Translations under genes and position numbers: made by a program | Source: Delphinus delphis | Lineage: Eukaryota > Chordata > Mammalia > Artiodactyla > Delphinidae | Assembly: GCF_949987515.2 (NCBI RefSeq) | Contig: NC_082687.1 | Span: 124,229,838 to 124,293,837 of the forward strand | DNA length: 64,000 bases | Reading direction: 5' to 3' | The notes under the pieces: model-generated | Databases searched by the model: none | The model's input: the letters and a program-made list of their open reading frames with translations, nothing else | What the model was told of the DNA's origin: nothing | Part shown: positions 36,944-48,395 of the stretch, in pieces | Layout of the letters: every line of letters starts with the position of its first letter | How positions within the stretch are numbered: the stretch's first letter is position 1

Positions 36944-37216
36944 GGTGTAGAGAAAAGGGAACCTTCCTACACTGTTGGTGGGGTTTAAACTGGCACAGCC
37001 ACTGTGGAGAACAGTATGGAGCTTCCTTAAAAGACTAATAACAGAGTTACCATATGATCCAGCAATTCCACTTGTGAGTATATATCCAGAAAAGACAAAA
37101 ACTCTAATTCGAAAACATATATGCACCCCAATGTTCATAGCAGCACTATTTACAATAGCCAAGACATGGAAGCAACCTAACTGCCCACCAACAGATGAAT
37201 GGATAAAGAAGTTGTG

Positions 37217-37217
<1 letters not shown>
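36941..37217 (+). mobile_element. L1 ORF2 C-terminal segment, inverted partner
   Basis: The plus-strand frame (36,975-37,217) reads [16 protein letters not shown], then PYDPAIPL, then [28 protein letters not shown], the ORF2 C-terminus. It ends at the position just before where the minus-strand segment begins in L1 coordinates, with only about 20 bases lost. Three bases (GAG, 36,941-36,943) can belong to either segment. This is the layout produced by twin priming. Confidence 0.92.
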
Positions 37218-37288
<71 letters not shown>

Positions 37289-37289
37289 C
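37217..37289 (+). repeat. (TA)n(CA)n dinucleotide microsatellite
   Basis: ACAC, then about 11 TA units, then CA units with one CAT interruption. It begins exactly at the ORF2 end string GTTGTGAC; in other L1 copies this place reads GGCACATATATACAATGG, so the array was very likely seeded by L1's own short CACATATATAC. Confidence 0.95.
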
Positions 37290-37846
37290 ACAGTTCTCTA
37301 GTCCATGGGTCAAGAAAATTGCCCTGTAAAGGCCCAGAAGTAAATATTCTCAGCTTTGCAGGCAAAGCTGTCTGAAAACGATTCTGTCACTACAATTCTG
37401 TCATTACAGCACAAAAGCAACCATAGACAATACATAAATAAATGGGTAGAAGTGTGTTTCAGTAAAACTTGATGATCACTGAAATCTGAATTTCATATAA
37501 TTCTTATGTGCCACAAAATAGTATTCTTTTTATTTTTCCAACCATTCAAAACTTAAAAAAACATAACAAAACCTATTACCTTGCAGGCTGCACAAAACAG
37601 GCAATGGTGTTTGGTGTTTGGCATTCAGACTGAAGTTTTCAGGCTACAGATCTAGAGAGAAGCTTCACGAGGTCCTGCTGCTCAGTACCCCAAGCTACCT
37701 GACCCTGCTCCAAGAGCTTTGATTTCCAGGAATCCCTTTGATTATGTGAGCACCTAAAGAGCCTTTCAACGAATCCTTCTATTTGCTTATTTCTTTTATT
37801 GCTTGCTTGTTTGAGTTGACCAGAGTTTTTTGTACATGTGCTCAAG
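37290..37846. other. Unique DNA, no gene seen
   Basis: Spacer between the microsatellite and a SINE. It has a weak resemblance to an old dispersed repeat (blocks near 37,300-37,400 'CAAGAAAATTGCCCTGTAAA'), which I cannot name. Confidence 0.4.
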
Positions 37847-37859
37847 AGACACCAGTGCA

Positions 37860-38061
37860 GGGGCTTCCCTGGTGGCGCAGCGGTTGAGAGTCTGCCTGCC
37901 GACGCAGGGGACACGGGTTCGTACCCCGGTCCGGGAAGATTGCACATGCCGCGGAGCGGCTGGGCCCGTGAGCCATGGCCACTGGGCCTGCGCGTCCGGA
38001 GCCTGTGCTCCGCAACGTGAGAGGCCACAACAGTGAGAGGCCCGCATACCAAAAAAATAAA
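37860..38061 (+). mobile_element. CHR-2 type tRNA-Glu-derived SINE, plus strand
   Basis: GGGCTTCCCTGGTGGCGCAG head, CHR-2 body, A-rich tail at 38,051-38,061. A perfect 13-bp target-site duplication AGACACCAGTGCA lies at 37,847-37,859 and 38,062-38,074. The body retains many CpGs, which fits a recent insertion. Confidence 0.97.
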
Positions 38062-38537
38062 AGACACCAGTGCAATATCTTATGATTAATTTTATGACTT
38101 AGTGGCAAGAAAAGAACTATAACATGCTGTAAGAAAATTAACTTTCATAGTTTAAAAGAAAACCATGTCTCAAGACATAGTGTGTAAAATAGCTTGAAGA
38201 GCACAATTCACTCTTTATTTTGCTATTTCAATTAACTCTAAGAATACTAAAAGTAGCAACTGTGTCTAATAACATTTACCCTCAAGGTCTCAAAAAATGT
38301 TGAGTGGGTATATTTTGGAAGTAGAAGTTTTAATAAGAAATAAAATAAAAATCTCCTAAGTGAGGATTTTAAATCAGATTATTAGAGCAAACTTTCAAGT
38401 ATGAGTAAATTTACTAGGTTTCTATACTATATTATGCAACTCAAAGTTGAGAAATAATTCTGGAAAACAAATTTAAATATAATTTGAACCTAATACTGCC
38501 TTTATTACCACACTAAGTAACTAAAAGAAATGTTTTT

Positions 38538-38663
38538 AATCAACTTGGTTTTTGTGGTGCATTAATGAGAACACACACACAATTCAGTCAGGCACTTGAC
38601 TAGTCTATCCCATGGTTCCACTATTTATATACAGACCAGGAGTAGGTTATCCAGCTGCACATA
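38538..38663 (+). repeat. Diverged ~120-bp direct repeat, unit A
   Basis: By eye, unit A aligns with unit B at 40,073-40,190, sharing ATTCAGTCAGGCA/ATTCAGTCAAGCA, GACTAGTCTATCC/AACTGTTCTATCC, GACCAGGAGTAGGTTATC/GACCTGGAATAAGTTATC, with small indels. Homology does not extend on either side. It could be an old local duplication or two copies of an unnamed dispersed repeat. Confidence 0.7.
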
Positions 38664-40072
38664 AACACTAGCCACCTGCCAAAGGGCATGAGAATCAAGC
38701 TCTAAATAGGTTGTCTTTCAAAACAAGTGTGCATATCCATCCACACATATATCAATTTTCTGGGTAGGAGAGGGTGTAACAGTAACACCCAAAATTATAA
38801 AATAAATCCTTTTGCATATCTATGGTAACCATGAACTGGTTATAATTATTAAAATTACTTTTAATATTTTAATTTTGTGAAAACCCTCACCTGGTAACTG
38901 CATACTATGTAAATGATGAATACCAGGGAGCTGTTAAACGCTGACAAATGTCTGTCCTGTTTGTTATTCACCATGAGTCACATGTGGGTGATTTGGTATT
39001 TCATTTAAAACTTTTTTTTTCATGTCACAGATTTTAAGTTGAAACCGAAAAACAAACGTCTATGAGAAACATGAGGGATACTTGAGTCTACCCAAAATTT
39101 TTAGGTCAATCCTCTGCCCCTACTACAGTCTAGGTTTTTTGTGTGTGTTTTTTTTTTCCATTTGTGATATTTTTATGCTCATGACTCATCTATTCTTATA
39201 CTTTTACATAAACAGATTTTGTTTCCTGGAGGCTATGAATTACACCCCCTGCTTAAATTTTCCCAAGGGCCTCTGATTCAGTTCATCCTTTTCTTTACAG
39301 CTAATGGGATGGCTGAATCTAAGGCAACATTCCAAGGCTTTAACTTTAATTACAAAATGTATTTATGCCTGGGTACACACACACAGAGTTGCCTTTAAGA
39401 AAAAATAAGATTCTGAGGCCCCCTTTAAGCTTCTCTAGAAGATCATTTAAATGGCTGTCATTTCTACTTTTTCAGCTTGTTCATCAAATTAGAAAAATAT
39501 TTGAGTGAGAAAATTAAATCCTTATTTATGTTCATACTTTCAAAACTGCCCATGGGCAGCATTAAATAACTTTACATTTTTCTAGAAAATATGCACATGG
39601 ATATTTTTATCTGAAATTTTCTGTAGTTGAAAAAACTTACAATTCAACCATGTATATTTATTTAGACAGGTTTTGATTGTATGCTCATCAAATCATATTA
39701 AAAGTATTAAAATAAAAACAGGGATAGCTGTGCTTAGCAATGCTCATATTATGAGCAACTCACACATGAAAATACCAAACATACAAAAAATAATTTTCAA
39801 AATTCTCCTTACTTCTTCTGTCACTTTAAGGTCACTCTGCTTCCCCTCTGGCTGTATCTAGGAGCTCGTGGAGAACAGTAATGTCCCTTTCTTGGCCTGT
39901 CCTACAAATTCTCTGGCAAATAATTTAATTATTTCCCCCTTCTTCCTTCATCAAAGAAATATGTGGTGTATACAGGAAGTTGGTGGGTTTCTCATTCTGT
40001 CTCTCATCATTCACTCTTAGTGTATGCTACTTTGGATATACATACTTATAGCATGGACAAAGTCATATATAT

Positions 40073-40190
40073 TAATTCACTTGATTTTTTGGTGTATCAG
40101 TGAAAGCACCTGCACATTCAGTCAAGCATTTAACTGTTCTATCCAGCAGTTCTACTACCTATAGACCTGGAATAAGTTATCTGGTTGCAT
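40073..40190 (+). repeat. Diverged ~120-bp direct repeat, unit B
   Basis: Partner of unit A at 38,538-38,663, same orientation, about 1.5 kb apart. Identity is roughly three quarters by eye. Confidence 0.7.
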
Positions 40191-40261
40191 ATTCTATTTA
40201 TGACTATGTCATATATAGATATTTATATATTTATGTAAAGCCCCTATAATGTGACAGATAA

Positions 40262-40495
40262 TTGGGTGGGCTCAAGTGTCAGATTTCCAAGGTTTAAATC
40301 CTCATTCCATGAATTACTAAATGTATGAAATTGAGAAAGTTACTTAATTGCTTTGTGCCTCAGTTTCCTCCTTAGTGAAACTGGATAATAGCACCTACCT
40401 TAATGAATGAGGATTAGATGATTGCACCTGTGGGAAACACCTAGAAAAGGATCTGGCACGTGGCTTGCGCTCAATAAATGTTTGGCTATTGCTGT
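40262..40495 (+). mobile_element. MIR SINE, nearly complete, plus strand
   Basis: Clear MIR order: 'GGTTTAAATCCTCATTCCAT', the core 'TTGCTTTGTGCCTCAGTTTC' with CTCCTTAGTGAAACTGGATAATA, 'GCACCTACCTTAATGAATGA', and the 3' end GGATCTGGCACGTGGCTTGC followed by GCTCAATAAATGTTTGGCTA. MIR is an ancient tRNA-derived SINE once moved by L2. Confidence 0.93.
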
Positions 40496-40558
40496 CCTCT
40501 TTAACTCATTAATCTCTTCCCCTAGGTTTTCCAATTCTCCTAATCACATTAAGAAAAG

Positions 40559-40632
40559 CAGATAGCTAGCTAGCTAGCTAGCTAGATAGACAGGAAACAG
40601 ATATAGATATATAGATAGAGATATAGATATGT
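40559..40632 (+). repeat. (TAGC)n/(GATA)n tetranucleotide microsatellite
   Basis: About six TAGC units followed by an imperfect GATA/GATATA array. Mixed arrays of this kind are common and variable in length. Confidence 0.9.
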
Positions 40633-41185
40633 CTCAGAAGAAATAAATGGTCCACACCCACACTTCCCTGGAAACAATTCAGGAAAACCCCAAAGACACT
40701 GGGCCATCATCATTAAAAAAAAAAAAACCTCTAATATGCCTTTTTAGAAACTTTGCCCTACTATCCATCTACCCCTTTATCTTTCTATATCTCCTGAATT
40801 CTAAATAGCAACATTTCTTATTTAATTCATTTATTTTTGCTTATTTGTATTAGTCTGTTTTTCTACTTTTTATAAAGTACTTTACTCATATTATGGGTTT
40901 AGTTAGAGTTGCCCAGATAGCTTTTGATTCTTGATGGAAAAAAATGTTCCAGTTTTCCATATGAAGGGCAACCCAGCTAAAAGTCTTACCACCAGTGGCA
41001 CTGGACCTGAACCCCACACCTCAGGAATTCTTATCAGCTTTTCTTTCTCTTGCTGACTCTTGTTTCAGCTGATCCAACATGTCCCACACTGAACACATCA
41101 TTAACAACTGCACTTTCCCTGCATACCTGCCCTTATTCCAGGTTTCGCTCTAGACTCTGAGATGGAACAGCCTGATTGAGGATCT
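40633..41185. other. Unique DNA, no gene seen
   Basis: No recognised gene or repeat besides an A run near 40,717. Confidence 0.45.
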
Positions 41186-41189
41186 TCTT

Positions 41190-41965
41190 TGAATCCTTCC
41201 TTCTCGTTTCTCTTATCCAAAAAGTCACTAAACTCTATTGAATCTTCCCCCCAAATATCTGTCAAATCCTTCCAGTTAATTTCATCACCACTGCCAAGAT
41301 CTTAGACCAGGACCTAGACTACATGAACCTCCTAAATTTTCCCTAACTGACCTCCATTTATCAGGTTCTTTTCTCTCAAACTCATTCTTCATGATGTCAG
41401 CAGAGTGAGCTTTCTACAGTGCTTCATATTACTCGACTGATTACAAGCTTTCAAAGCCTTCTCTTACTCCTGAATAACAGTCAAAACCTTTAACAAAACT
41501 GACAGCATCATCAGGGCCCTTTGCCTTTCTAGTCTCGTGTACTCACGGTCCTGCCAACTCATTTTTTTCTATGTCTCCCAATATACGGAAGACTCTATCC
41601 TCTGCCTCTGCTGGTAGCACCATAGTTCACCCTGTTTGCCACTGAATCCTGTTTTAACCTACCTGTCTCTTAGTCATCTTTCCTGTCTTAATTTAAATGG
41701 CCTGTGCTCTAAGCAAATTCCCTGGCTCACGCTGGGTGAATGAAGTACTTTGTGTTTCCTCTTTCAGATCACTTGCTACTCCTTCAGATAATTTTTTTCT
41801 TTAAAAACTGCTCCCTGACCTCACCACCACCCCCGCCTCCACCCATTGTAACCTCTGTGAGTTTAAGACATATTTTAGAAGTAAACACAGAGTTTATTCA
41901 GTGCCTCATATATAGAATAGTGTCTGGCACAGGATGAAGAACAATAAATATCTGTTGCAACGAGC
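41190..41965 (+). mobile_element. L2 LINE fragment, plus strand
   Basis: Strongly diverged but collinear with L2: 'CAAAAAGTCACTAAACTCTA', 'TTTCATCACCACTGCCAAGA', 'AGGACCTAGACTACATGAAC', 'GCAGAGTGAGCTTTCTACAG', 'CAGGGCCCTTTGCCTTTCTA', 'CTCCCTGACCTCACCACCAC', and the 3' end GTGTCTGGCACAGGATGAAG followed by AATAAATATCTGTTG. It covers the last part of the RT frame and the 3'UTR. Open frames here are remnants. Confidence 0.82.
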
Positions 41966-41984
41966 ATACTTGTCAGCCTCTCAA

Positions 41985-43300
41985 GGCTCCACGGAATGAC
42001 AGTACACAACTGCAAAAAGTCAGCCTGGAAAATGTGAAGGAGATTCATCAAGGAAATACAAAATCTCAATATATGTCTGGAAGAAAGCAAGCAAATAAAA
42101 GTGTGTCCTCTGATGAAATAAACAGGAGGAAATTGCATCCCAGAATATGCTGTGAGGGGCTGCATCTGAGATGAGAGTACAGGTCTATTGGAACCCAGGA
42201 GAAGATCCCACCTCAGAGTCAGCTGATATGACAGAGGAATATAGAGGGTGGGATTAGCTGAACATACAAGGAATTAGTGGATAAGTCCCATTTCATTCTC
42301 AGAGCAGCAAGCAAAGCAGCGTTTACGCCCAGGCCAAAAAGCAAATATCTTTTCTATAAATTATATTTTTTAAACATGAGGGAAGCTCTGGCTTTTAGGT
42401 TTGGTATTGGTACTCCGGATTTATACATGGGGCCCACACCTGAAAGCTAACATCCCATCCTTTCACCCTAAATAGAACCTGAAGGTGGACTTAATTCATC
42501 AAGGAGCACGAGGTTCCTCATTAACATTTCCTCATACTTGAGTGTCCGTCCTATCAGGAAACAGAGAGTAGAGGAATTCCAGAACAACCTAGAAAAATCA
42601 ATCTGGTTCTTCAGCTTTCAATATAAATGGACAATTAGGATTTGTAAATGCAGGGACAGATTGAAAAAGGAAGTCAAAATAAACAGAAAAAATGGTCTCA
42701 GGACAATCAAAATAATTCAGGGAACAAAAGAAAATGTTTCAAAATTCCTTAATGGATTTTCTTATAGAGATACAAGAAAAACTTGCATTTGTGAAGCAAG
42801 ATTGAGAAGTTATAAAACAAGGAATGAAAAGAAAACAAGAAAAATCTCTTGGAAATTAAAATATATTAATATAACTGCTAAAATAAACAACTCAATAGAA
42901 AGTCTATGATGTAAATTGCAGAAAATGTCTCAAAATATATCACAAAAGATGAGAAACATGAGAGAAAAAATATGATGTAGAGGTTCAATCTAAAAGGTTC
43001 AATACCTAACAATAAATCCATAAAAAAGAATTAGAGAGGAAGAAATTATAAAAATTCATATAAAAACATGAAACGTAGCACTAAAAGAGCCCACTTACAA
43101 AGTGCCATATGGCTAAATTAATAAAATATCTAGACCTAGATACAGCCTTGCGAAATTTTAGAATGTTAAGGGGAAAAAAAGATCCTAAAAGTTTCCAGAG
43201 AAAGAAAATATACCACATACGAAGGAACAAAAATAAAACTAGTGTAACCAGGTCAAAATTTGCATAGTAAAAATCAAATGTAGAAAAAAAAAGAGGAGCT
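41985..43300 (+). mobile_element. HAL1/L1M-like ORF1 region (diverged)
   Basis: A-rich sense strand containing an ORF1-like segment: 'AACTGCTAAAATAAACAACT' followed by CAATAGAAAGTCTATGATG, and later 'GATCCTAAAAGTTTCCAGAG' with AAAGAAAATATACCACATAC. These match the order of the old half-L1 (HAL1) or L1M ORF1 module. The 123-codon frame at 42,538-42,909 is a basic remnant of this. The 5' part to about 42,500 is assigned by continuity only. Confidence 0.5.
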
Positions 43301-44870
43301 TTGGATTCCCCTTGATGTAGACTGGATGGAGGACTCTAAAATCGGAAGACATACACATGCACTTAAAGGTCAAACTGCTTTAAATGAGTCATTTTGTGGG
43401 GAACATTAAGTAATTTTAGTTACAAATATCCTGTCAGGCTCTCTCTCAGTTCCCAAGAGTTTTTTCCACTCACCCGTTTTCTTCCTAATATATTATCTGA
43501 GGATGACTGGAATTACTGTGGGTCTCACACCAATAACCCTCTCCCACTGTGGAGCAGCCCTGGGTGTGCTAGTTCAAGAAAACATGAGAAAATCTATACG
43601 ATTCCCCCACTGGCTTATGGAAATCTATGGATTCAAAGATAGAATCAGAGATGAGCATGTAAAACTTTAGACACATAAAATTCAGGGGAAAATTCTCCAG
43701 AGATTCCTTATGAAAAGTAGTGTTGCCTTCAGGAGGGAAAAAAAAGGTGGTCACTCCCTTCCTCTGGTCATTAGGCTACATGGATAGGAGGCCCAGTGTC
43801 TGTAGCCATCTAGCTACTAACAGGGGGATGCAGTTAGTACACAAAGAACAGAACCAAGAGCATCATGTTCAGTGAAAGAGACAAGACACCTCCCGGAAGC
43901 CCACCCTACCTGTAGACTTTAAGTAGTTTGTCAATAAATTTCTTTATTATTGTAAGGCAATTTAAGTTGAGTGTTTTCTAATTAGTAGCTGAGCTGTTGC
44001 AGGATTCTCAGCAGAGGAAGTGGGGGAAAGGTCTCTGTTCCATATGCTGCACTCTGGATCCTCTGGTCTCTACTGAGATATTTTTTCCCCCAGGCCATGA
44101 GCCTTCCTGCCTTGGTGTCTGTTAAGGCAGAGTTAGACTGGTCAGTCATTAAGGGCCCTATACTGGAGCTCCCATTCAAATTCATGGTCTCTCATTCTCT
44201 TCAGCCCCCTTATTATCACTCCAGGCTTTTTCAAAACAAGTAAAATCTCTCGACACTTCTTTACCTGTCTTCCCAAAGTGTGCCAAAATTTCTTTATACT
44301 GAACCAACTACATGGGGTCCCTGGATAACTTGGAGTAATACCTCAGGTCCTTCTACCTAGACATTTTTATTACTGAGGCTACTCTACTGTTTCCATGCTA
44401 TGTTGGAAAAAAGTATTGAGATAATTCAATATATAAAAATTCATGTTATCAAGACGATTTCTCTCCTCCTCTCCCCTTCTCTCTCTTTCATTTTATTTTT
44501 GCTCCAAATGGATCTATACTTCTAATGAGGATATAACTCTAAAACACAGTATTTTTCACCATAGCTTATCCTTAACCTCTAAACTCTAAGACAGGCAAAT
44601 CTTGCTCTGGTTATGTAAATAAAAACTTTTGGAATTTAGGAAGTAATTTGTTTTTCTCTTCAGCAAGTTCAGGCTTTCAAGATAATTTTCTTATCATGGA
44701 TTGAAAAAGTGTAATTCAAGACCACAAACTGAGCAGAGATAATTATTTTCTAGACTGACTTGCCCTCCCATTGAATTGGATCCCACTGATAATGAAGGAA
44801 TGGTACAAAAAGGAATAGGGATTATCCAAGTAGAAATACATTAGTTTAATAACTCAGAAATATTATTATG
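43301..44870. other. Sequence interrupting the HAL1-like element, partly LTR-like
   Basis: No gene recognised. Around 43,925-43,980 there is AATAAATTTCTTTATTATTG followed by AAGGCAATTTAAGTTGAGTG, an arrangement seen at the 3' ends of ERVL-type LTRs, so an old LTR may lie at about 43,770-43,990. The remainder is not identified. Confidence 0.35.
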
Positions 44871-44875
44871 TTGTA

Positions 44876-45030
44876 TCAGCATCAATTTTCTCATTAGCAA
44901 CACTGGATGCTAAAAACAATTAAGAAATAGTTTAATTTATAAAGGTTCAAATGATTTGAACCTAGAATCAAATTTGTACCCAACAATTTGGTAATCAACT
45001 GGAAGACAGAAAAGAAATTCAAATATTAAA
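44876..45030 (+). mobile_element. HAL1/L1M-like ORF1 region, downstream piece
   Basis: 'CTCATTAGCAACACTGGATG' with following CTAAAAACAATT, and 'TTGAACCTAGAATCAAATTT' with GTACCCAACAA, match the HAL1-like ORF1 just past the point where the piece ending at 43,300 stops. The two fragments are therefore collinear and probably one element split by ~1.6 kb. Confidence 0.5.
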
Positions 45031-45049
45031 CATTAAAAAGTTTATGATG

Positions 45050-47093
45050 GAGAGGAGCTTCAAGATGGCAGAAGAGTAGGACATGGAGATCACCTTCCTC
45101 CCCACAAATACATCAGAATTACATCTACATGTGGAACAACTCCTACAGAACACCCACTGAATGCTGGCAAAAGACCTGAGAACTCCCAAAAGGCAAGAAA
45201 TTCCCCACGTACCTGGGTAGGACAAAAGAAAAAACAGGGACAAAAGCAAAAAGAAAAATCAGAGACAAAAGAATAGGGGTGGGACCTGCACCAGTGGGAG
45301 GGAGCTGTGAAGGAGGAAAGGTTTCCACACACTAGAAGCCCCTTCGCGGGCGGAGACTGCGGGTGGCCAAGGGGGAAGTTTCGGAGCCACGGAGGAGAGC
45401 ACAGCAACAGGGGTGCGGAGGGCAAAGCGGAGGATTCCCACACAGAGGATCAGTGCCGACCAGAACTCACCAGCCCAAGAGGCTTGTCTGCTCACCCGCT
45501 GGGGCGGGTGGGGCTGGGAGCTGCGGCTCAGGCTTCGGTCGGATGCAGGGAGAGGACTGGCAGTGTGAACACAGCCTGAAGGGGCTAGTGCCCCACAACT
45601 AACCGGGAGGGAGTCGGGAAAATGTCTGGAGCTGCCAAAGAGACAAGAGACTTTTTCTTACCTCTTTGTTTCCTGGTGCAGGAAGAGAGGATTAAGAGCG
45701 CTGCCTGAAGGAGCTCCAGAGATGGGCGCGAGCCACAGCTAACAGGGCAGACCCCAGAGATGGGCATGAGATGCTAAGGCTGCTGCTGCCGCCACCAAGA
45801 AGCCTGTGTGCGAGCACAGGTCACTCTCCACACCTCCCCTCCCGGGAGCCTGTGCAGCCTGCCACTGCCAGGGTCCCGTGATCCAGGGACAACTTCGCCG
45901 GGAGAACGCACAATACGCCTCAGGCTGGTGCAATGTCATACAGGCCTCTGCTGCCGCAGGCTCGCCCCGCATCCGTACCTCTCCCTCCCCCCGGCCTGAG
46001 TGAGCCAGAGCCCCCAAATCAGCTGCTCCTTTAACCCCATTCTGTCTGAGCAGAAAAAGACACCCTCAGGAGACCCACATGCAGAGGCAGGGCCAAATCC
46101 AAAGCTGAACGCCAGGAGTTGTGCGAACAAAGAAGAGAAAGGGAAATCTCTCCCAGCAGCCTCAGGGGCAGAGGATTAAATCTCCACAATCAAACTGATG
46201 TACGCTGCATCTGTGGAATACCTGAACAGACAACGAATCATCCCAAATTGAGGAGGTGGACTTTGGGAGCAATGGCATATATATAGTTTTTGCCTTTTGC
46301 TCTTTTTGTGAGTGTGTATGTGTATGCTTCTGTATGTGATTTTGTCGGTAAAGCTTTGCTTTTACCATTTGTCCTAGGATTCTATCTGTCCGTTTTTTTT
46401 GTTTTTTGTTTTTTAGTATAGTTTTTAGTGCTTATTATCATTGGTGGATTTGTTTTTTGGTTTGGTTGTGCTCTTCTTTCTTTCTTTTTTATTAAACAAA
46501 TTTTTTAATAATCATTTTTATTTTTATTATTTTATTTTACTTTATTTTATTTTATTTTACCATTTTCTTTCTTCTTTTTTTCCCTTTTATTTGAGTCGTG
46601 TGGATGACAGGCTATTGGTGCTCCAGCCAGGGCTCAGGGCTGTGCCTCTGAGGTGGGAGAGCCAAGTTCAGGACTCTGGTCCACAAGAGACCTCCCAGTT
46701 CCACGTAATATCAAACGGTGAAAATCTCCCAGATATCTCCATCTCAACGATAAGACCACGCTCCACTCAATGACCAGCAAGCTAAAGTGCTGGAAACCCT
46801 ATGCCAAACAACTAGCAAGACAGAAACACAACCCTATCCATTAGCAGAGAGGCTGCCTAAAATCATAATAAGGCCACAGATACCCCAAAACAAAACGACC
46901 AGACTGGGACCTGCCCACCAGAAAGACAAGATCCAGCCTCATCCACCAGAACACAGGCACTAGTCCCCTCCACCAGGAAGCCAACACAACCCACTGAACC
47001 AACATTACCCAATGGCGGAAGACACCAAAAACAACGAGAACTACGAACCTGCAGCCTGTGAAAAGGAGACCCCAAACACAGTAAGTAAGCAAA
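45050..47093 (+). promoter_or_regulatory. L1 5'UTR / internal promoter region, copy 3
   Basis: GC-rich leader homologous to that of copy 2 but with fewer CpGs, about one 38-bp unit near 45,738, and a different stretch at about 46,390-46,560 (T/G-rich) that copy 2 lacks. The CT-rich microsatellite is nearly absent. These differences suggest a slightly different subfamily or age. Frames in it (for example 45,307-45,579) are not genes. Confidence 0.8.
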
Positions 47094-47984
47094 ATGAGAA
47101 GACAGAAAAACACACAGCAGATGAAGGAGCAAGGCAAAAACCCACCAGATCGAACAAATGAAGACGATATAGGCAGTCTACCTGAAAAGGAATTCAGAAT
47201 AATGATAGTAAAGATGAGCCAAAATCTTGGAAATAGAGAGAAAATACAAGAAACGTTTAACAAGGACCGAGAAGAAATAAACAGCAAACAAACAGTGATG
47301 AACAACACAATAAACAAAATTAAAAATTCTCTAGAAGAGATCAATAGCAGAATAACTGAAGCAGAAGAACGGATAAGTGACCTGGAAGATAAAATAGTGG
47401 AAATAACTACTGCAGAGCAGAATAAAGAAAAAAGAATGAAAAGAACTGAGAATGGTCTCAGAGACCTCTGGGACAACATTAAACGGACCAACATCTGAAA
47501 TATAGGGGTCCCAGAAGAAGAAGAGAAAAAGAAAGGGACTGAGAAAATATTTGAAAAGATAATAGTTGAAAACTTCCCTAATATGGGAAAGGAAATAGTT
47601 AATCAAGTCCAGGAAGCACAGAGAGTCCCATATAGGAGAAATCCAAGGAGAAACACACCAAGACACATATTAATCAAACTACCAAAAATTAACTACAATG
47701 AAAAAGTATTAAAAGCAGCAAGGGAAAAACAACAAATAACACACAAGGGAATCCCTATACGGTTAACAGCTGATCTTTCAGTAGAAACTCTGTAAGACAG
47801 AAGAGAGGAGCAGAACATATTTAAAGTGATGAAGGAGAAAAACCTACAACCAAGATTACTCTACCTAGCAAAGATCTTATTCAGATTTGACAGAGAAATT
47901 AAAGCCTTTACAGACAAGCAAAAGCTAAGAGAATACAGCACCACCAAATCAGCTTTACAACAAATGCTAAAGGACCTTCGATAG
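47094..47984 (+). pseudogene. L1 ORF1 pseudogene, copy 3
   Basis: ATG at 47,094 opens MRRQKNTQQMKEQGKN, and the frame continues for 296 codons to TAG at 47,982-47,984 without a frameshift. Two stops break it: TGA at 47,496-47,498 (codon 135, CGA in copy 2, a typical CpG decay change) and TAA at 47,793-47,795 (codon 234), the same homologous codon that is TAA in copy 2. The coiled-coil and NLPEKEF-like (SLPEKEF) landmarks are present. Confidence 0.92.
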
Positions 47985-48042
47985 GCAGGAAACACAAGAG
48001 AAGGAAAAGACCTACAATAACAAACCCAAAACAATTAAGAAA

Positions 48043-48395
48043 ATGGGAATAGGAACATACATATCGATAATTATCTTAAATGTAAATGGATTAAATGCTC
48101 CAACCAAAAGACATAGACTGGCTGACAAGACCATATATATGCTGTCTACAAAAGACCCACTTGAGACCTAGGGACACGTACAGATTGAAAGTGAGGGGAT
48201 GGAAAAAGATATTCCATGCAAATGGAAATCAAAAGAAAGCTGAAGTAGCAATTCTCATATCAGACAAAATAGTCATTAAAACAAAGACTATTACAAGAGA
48301 AAAAGAAGGACAGTGCAGAAGGGATCAATCCAAGAAGAAGATAAAACAACTGTAAATATTTATGCACCAACATAGGAGCACCTCAATACATAAGG
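48043..48395 (+). pseudogene. L1 ORF2 N-terminal fragment, copy 3
   Basis: ATG at 48,043 starts the endonuclease domain (LNVNGLNAPTKRHRL equivalent), then a ~14-base loss near 48,126 removes part of the WIQKQD section and shifts the frame; a later frame (48,095-48,355) reads LQKTHLRPRDTYRLKVRGWKK. Only about the first tenth of ORF2 remains before the junction with the older L1. Confidence 0.9.

Larger units (their letters stand above)
38075..40259. other. Unique AT-rich DNA with two diverged direct repeats
   Basis: No gene recognised. The segments 38,538-38,663 and 40,073-40,190 are related to each other (see separate entry). Short frames at 39,082-39,276 and 39,673-39,861 are unsupported. 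Confidence 0.45.
45050..48395 (+). mobile_element. Young L1 retrotransposon, copy 3 (5' half only)
   Basis: Starts with GAGGAGCTTCAAGATGGCAG, the L1 5' end, and follows copy 2 through 5'UTR, ORF1 and the first ~350 bases of ORF2, then stops at the string CATAAGGCAAA in the endonuclease domain. The next bases belong to a different, older L1 in the middle of its ORF1. No A-tail or target-site duplication marks the 3' edge, so it ended by recombination or deletion rather than by normal 5' truncation. Confidence 0.94.

Noticed and set aside
40559..40632. CRISPR-like regular repeats
   Set aside because: Units are 4 bp without spacers. It is an ordinary tetranucleotide microsatellite, and the DNA is from a mammal.
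42538..42909. 123-codon basic open frame that might be a gene
   Set aside because: The surrounding DNA follows an old HAL1/L1M ORF1-like module, and the frame has no start context or partner exon.
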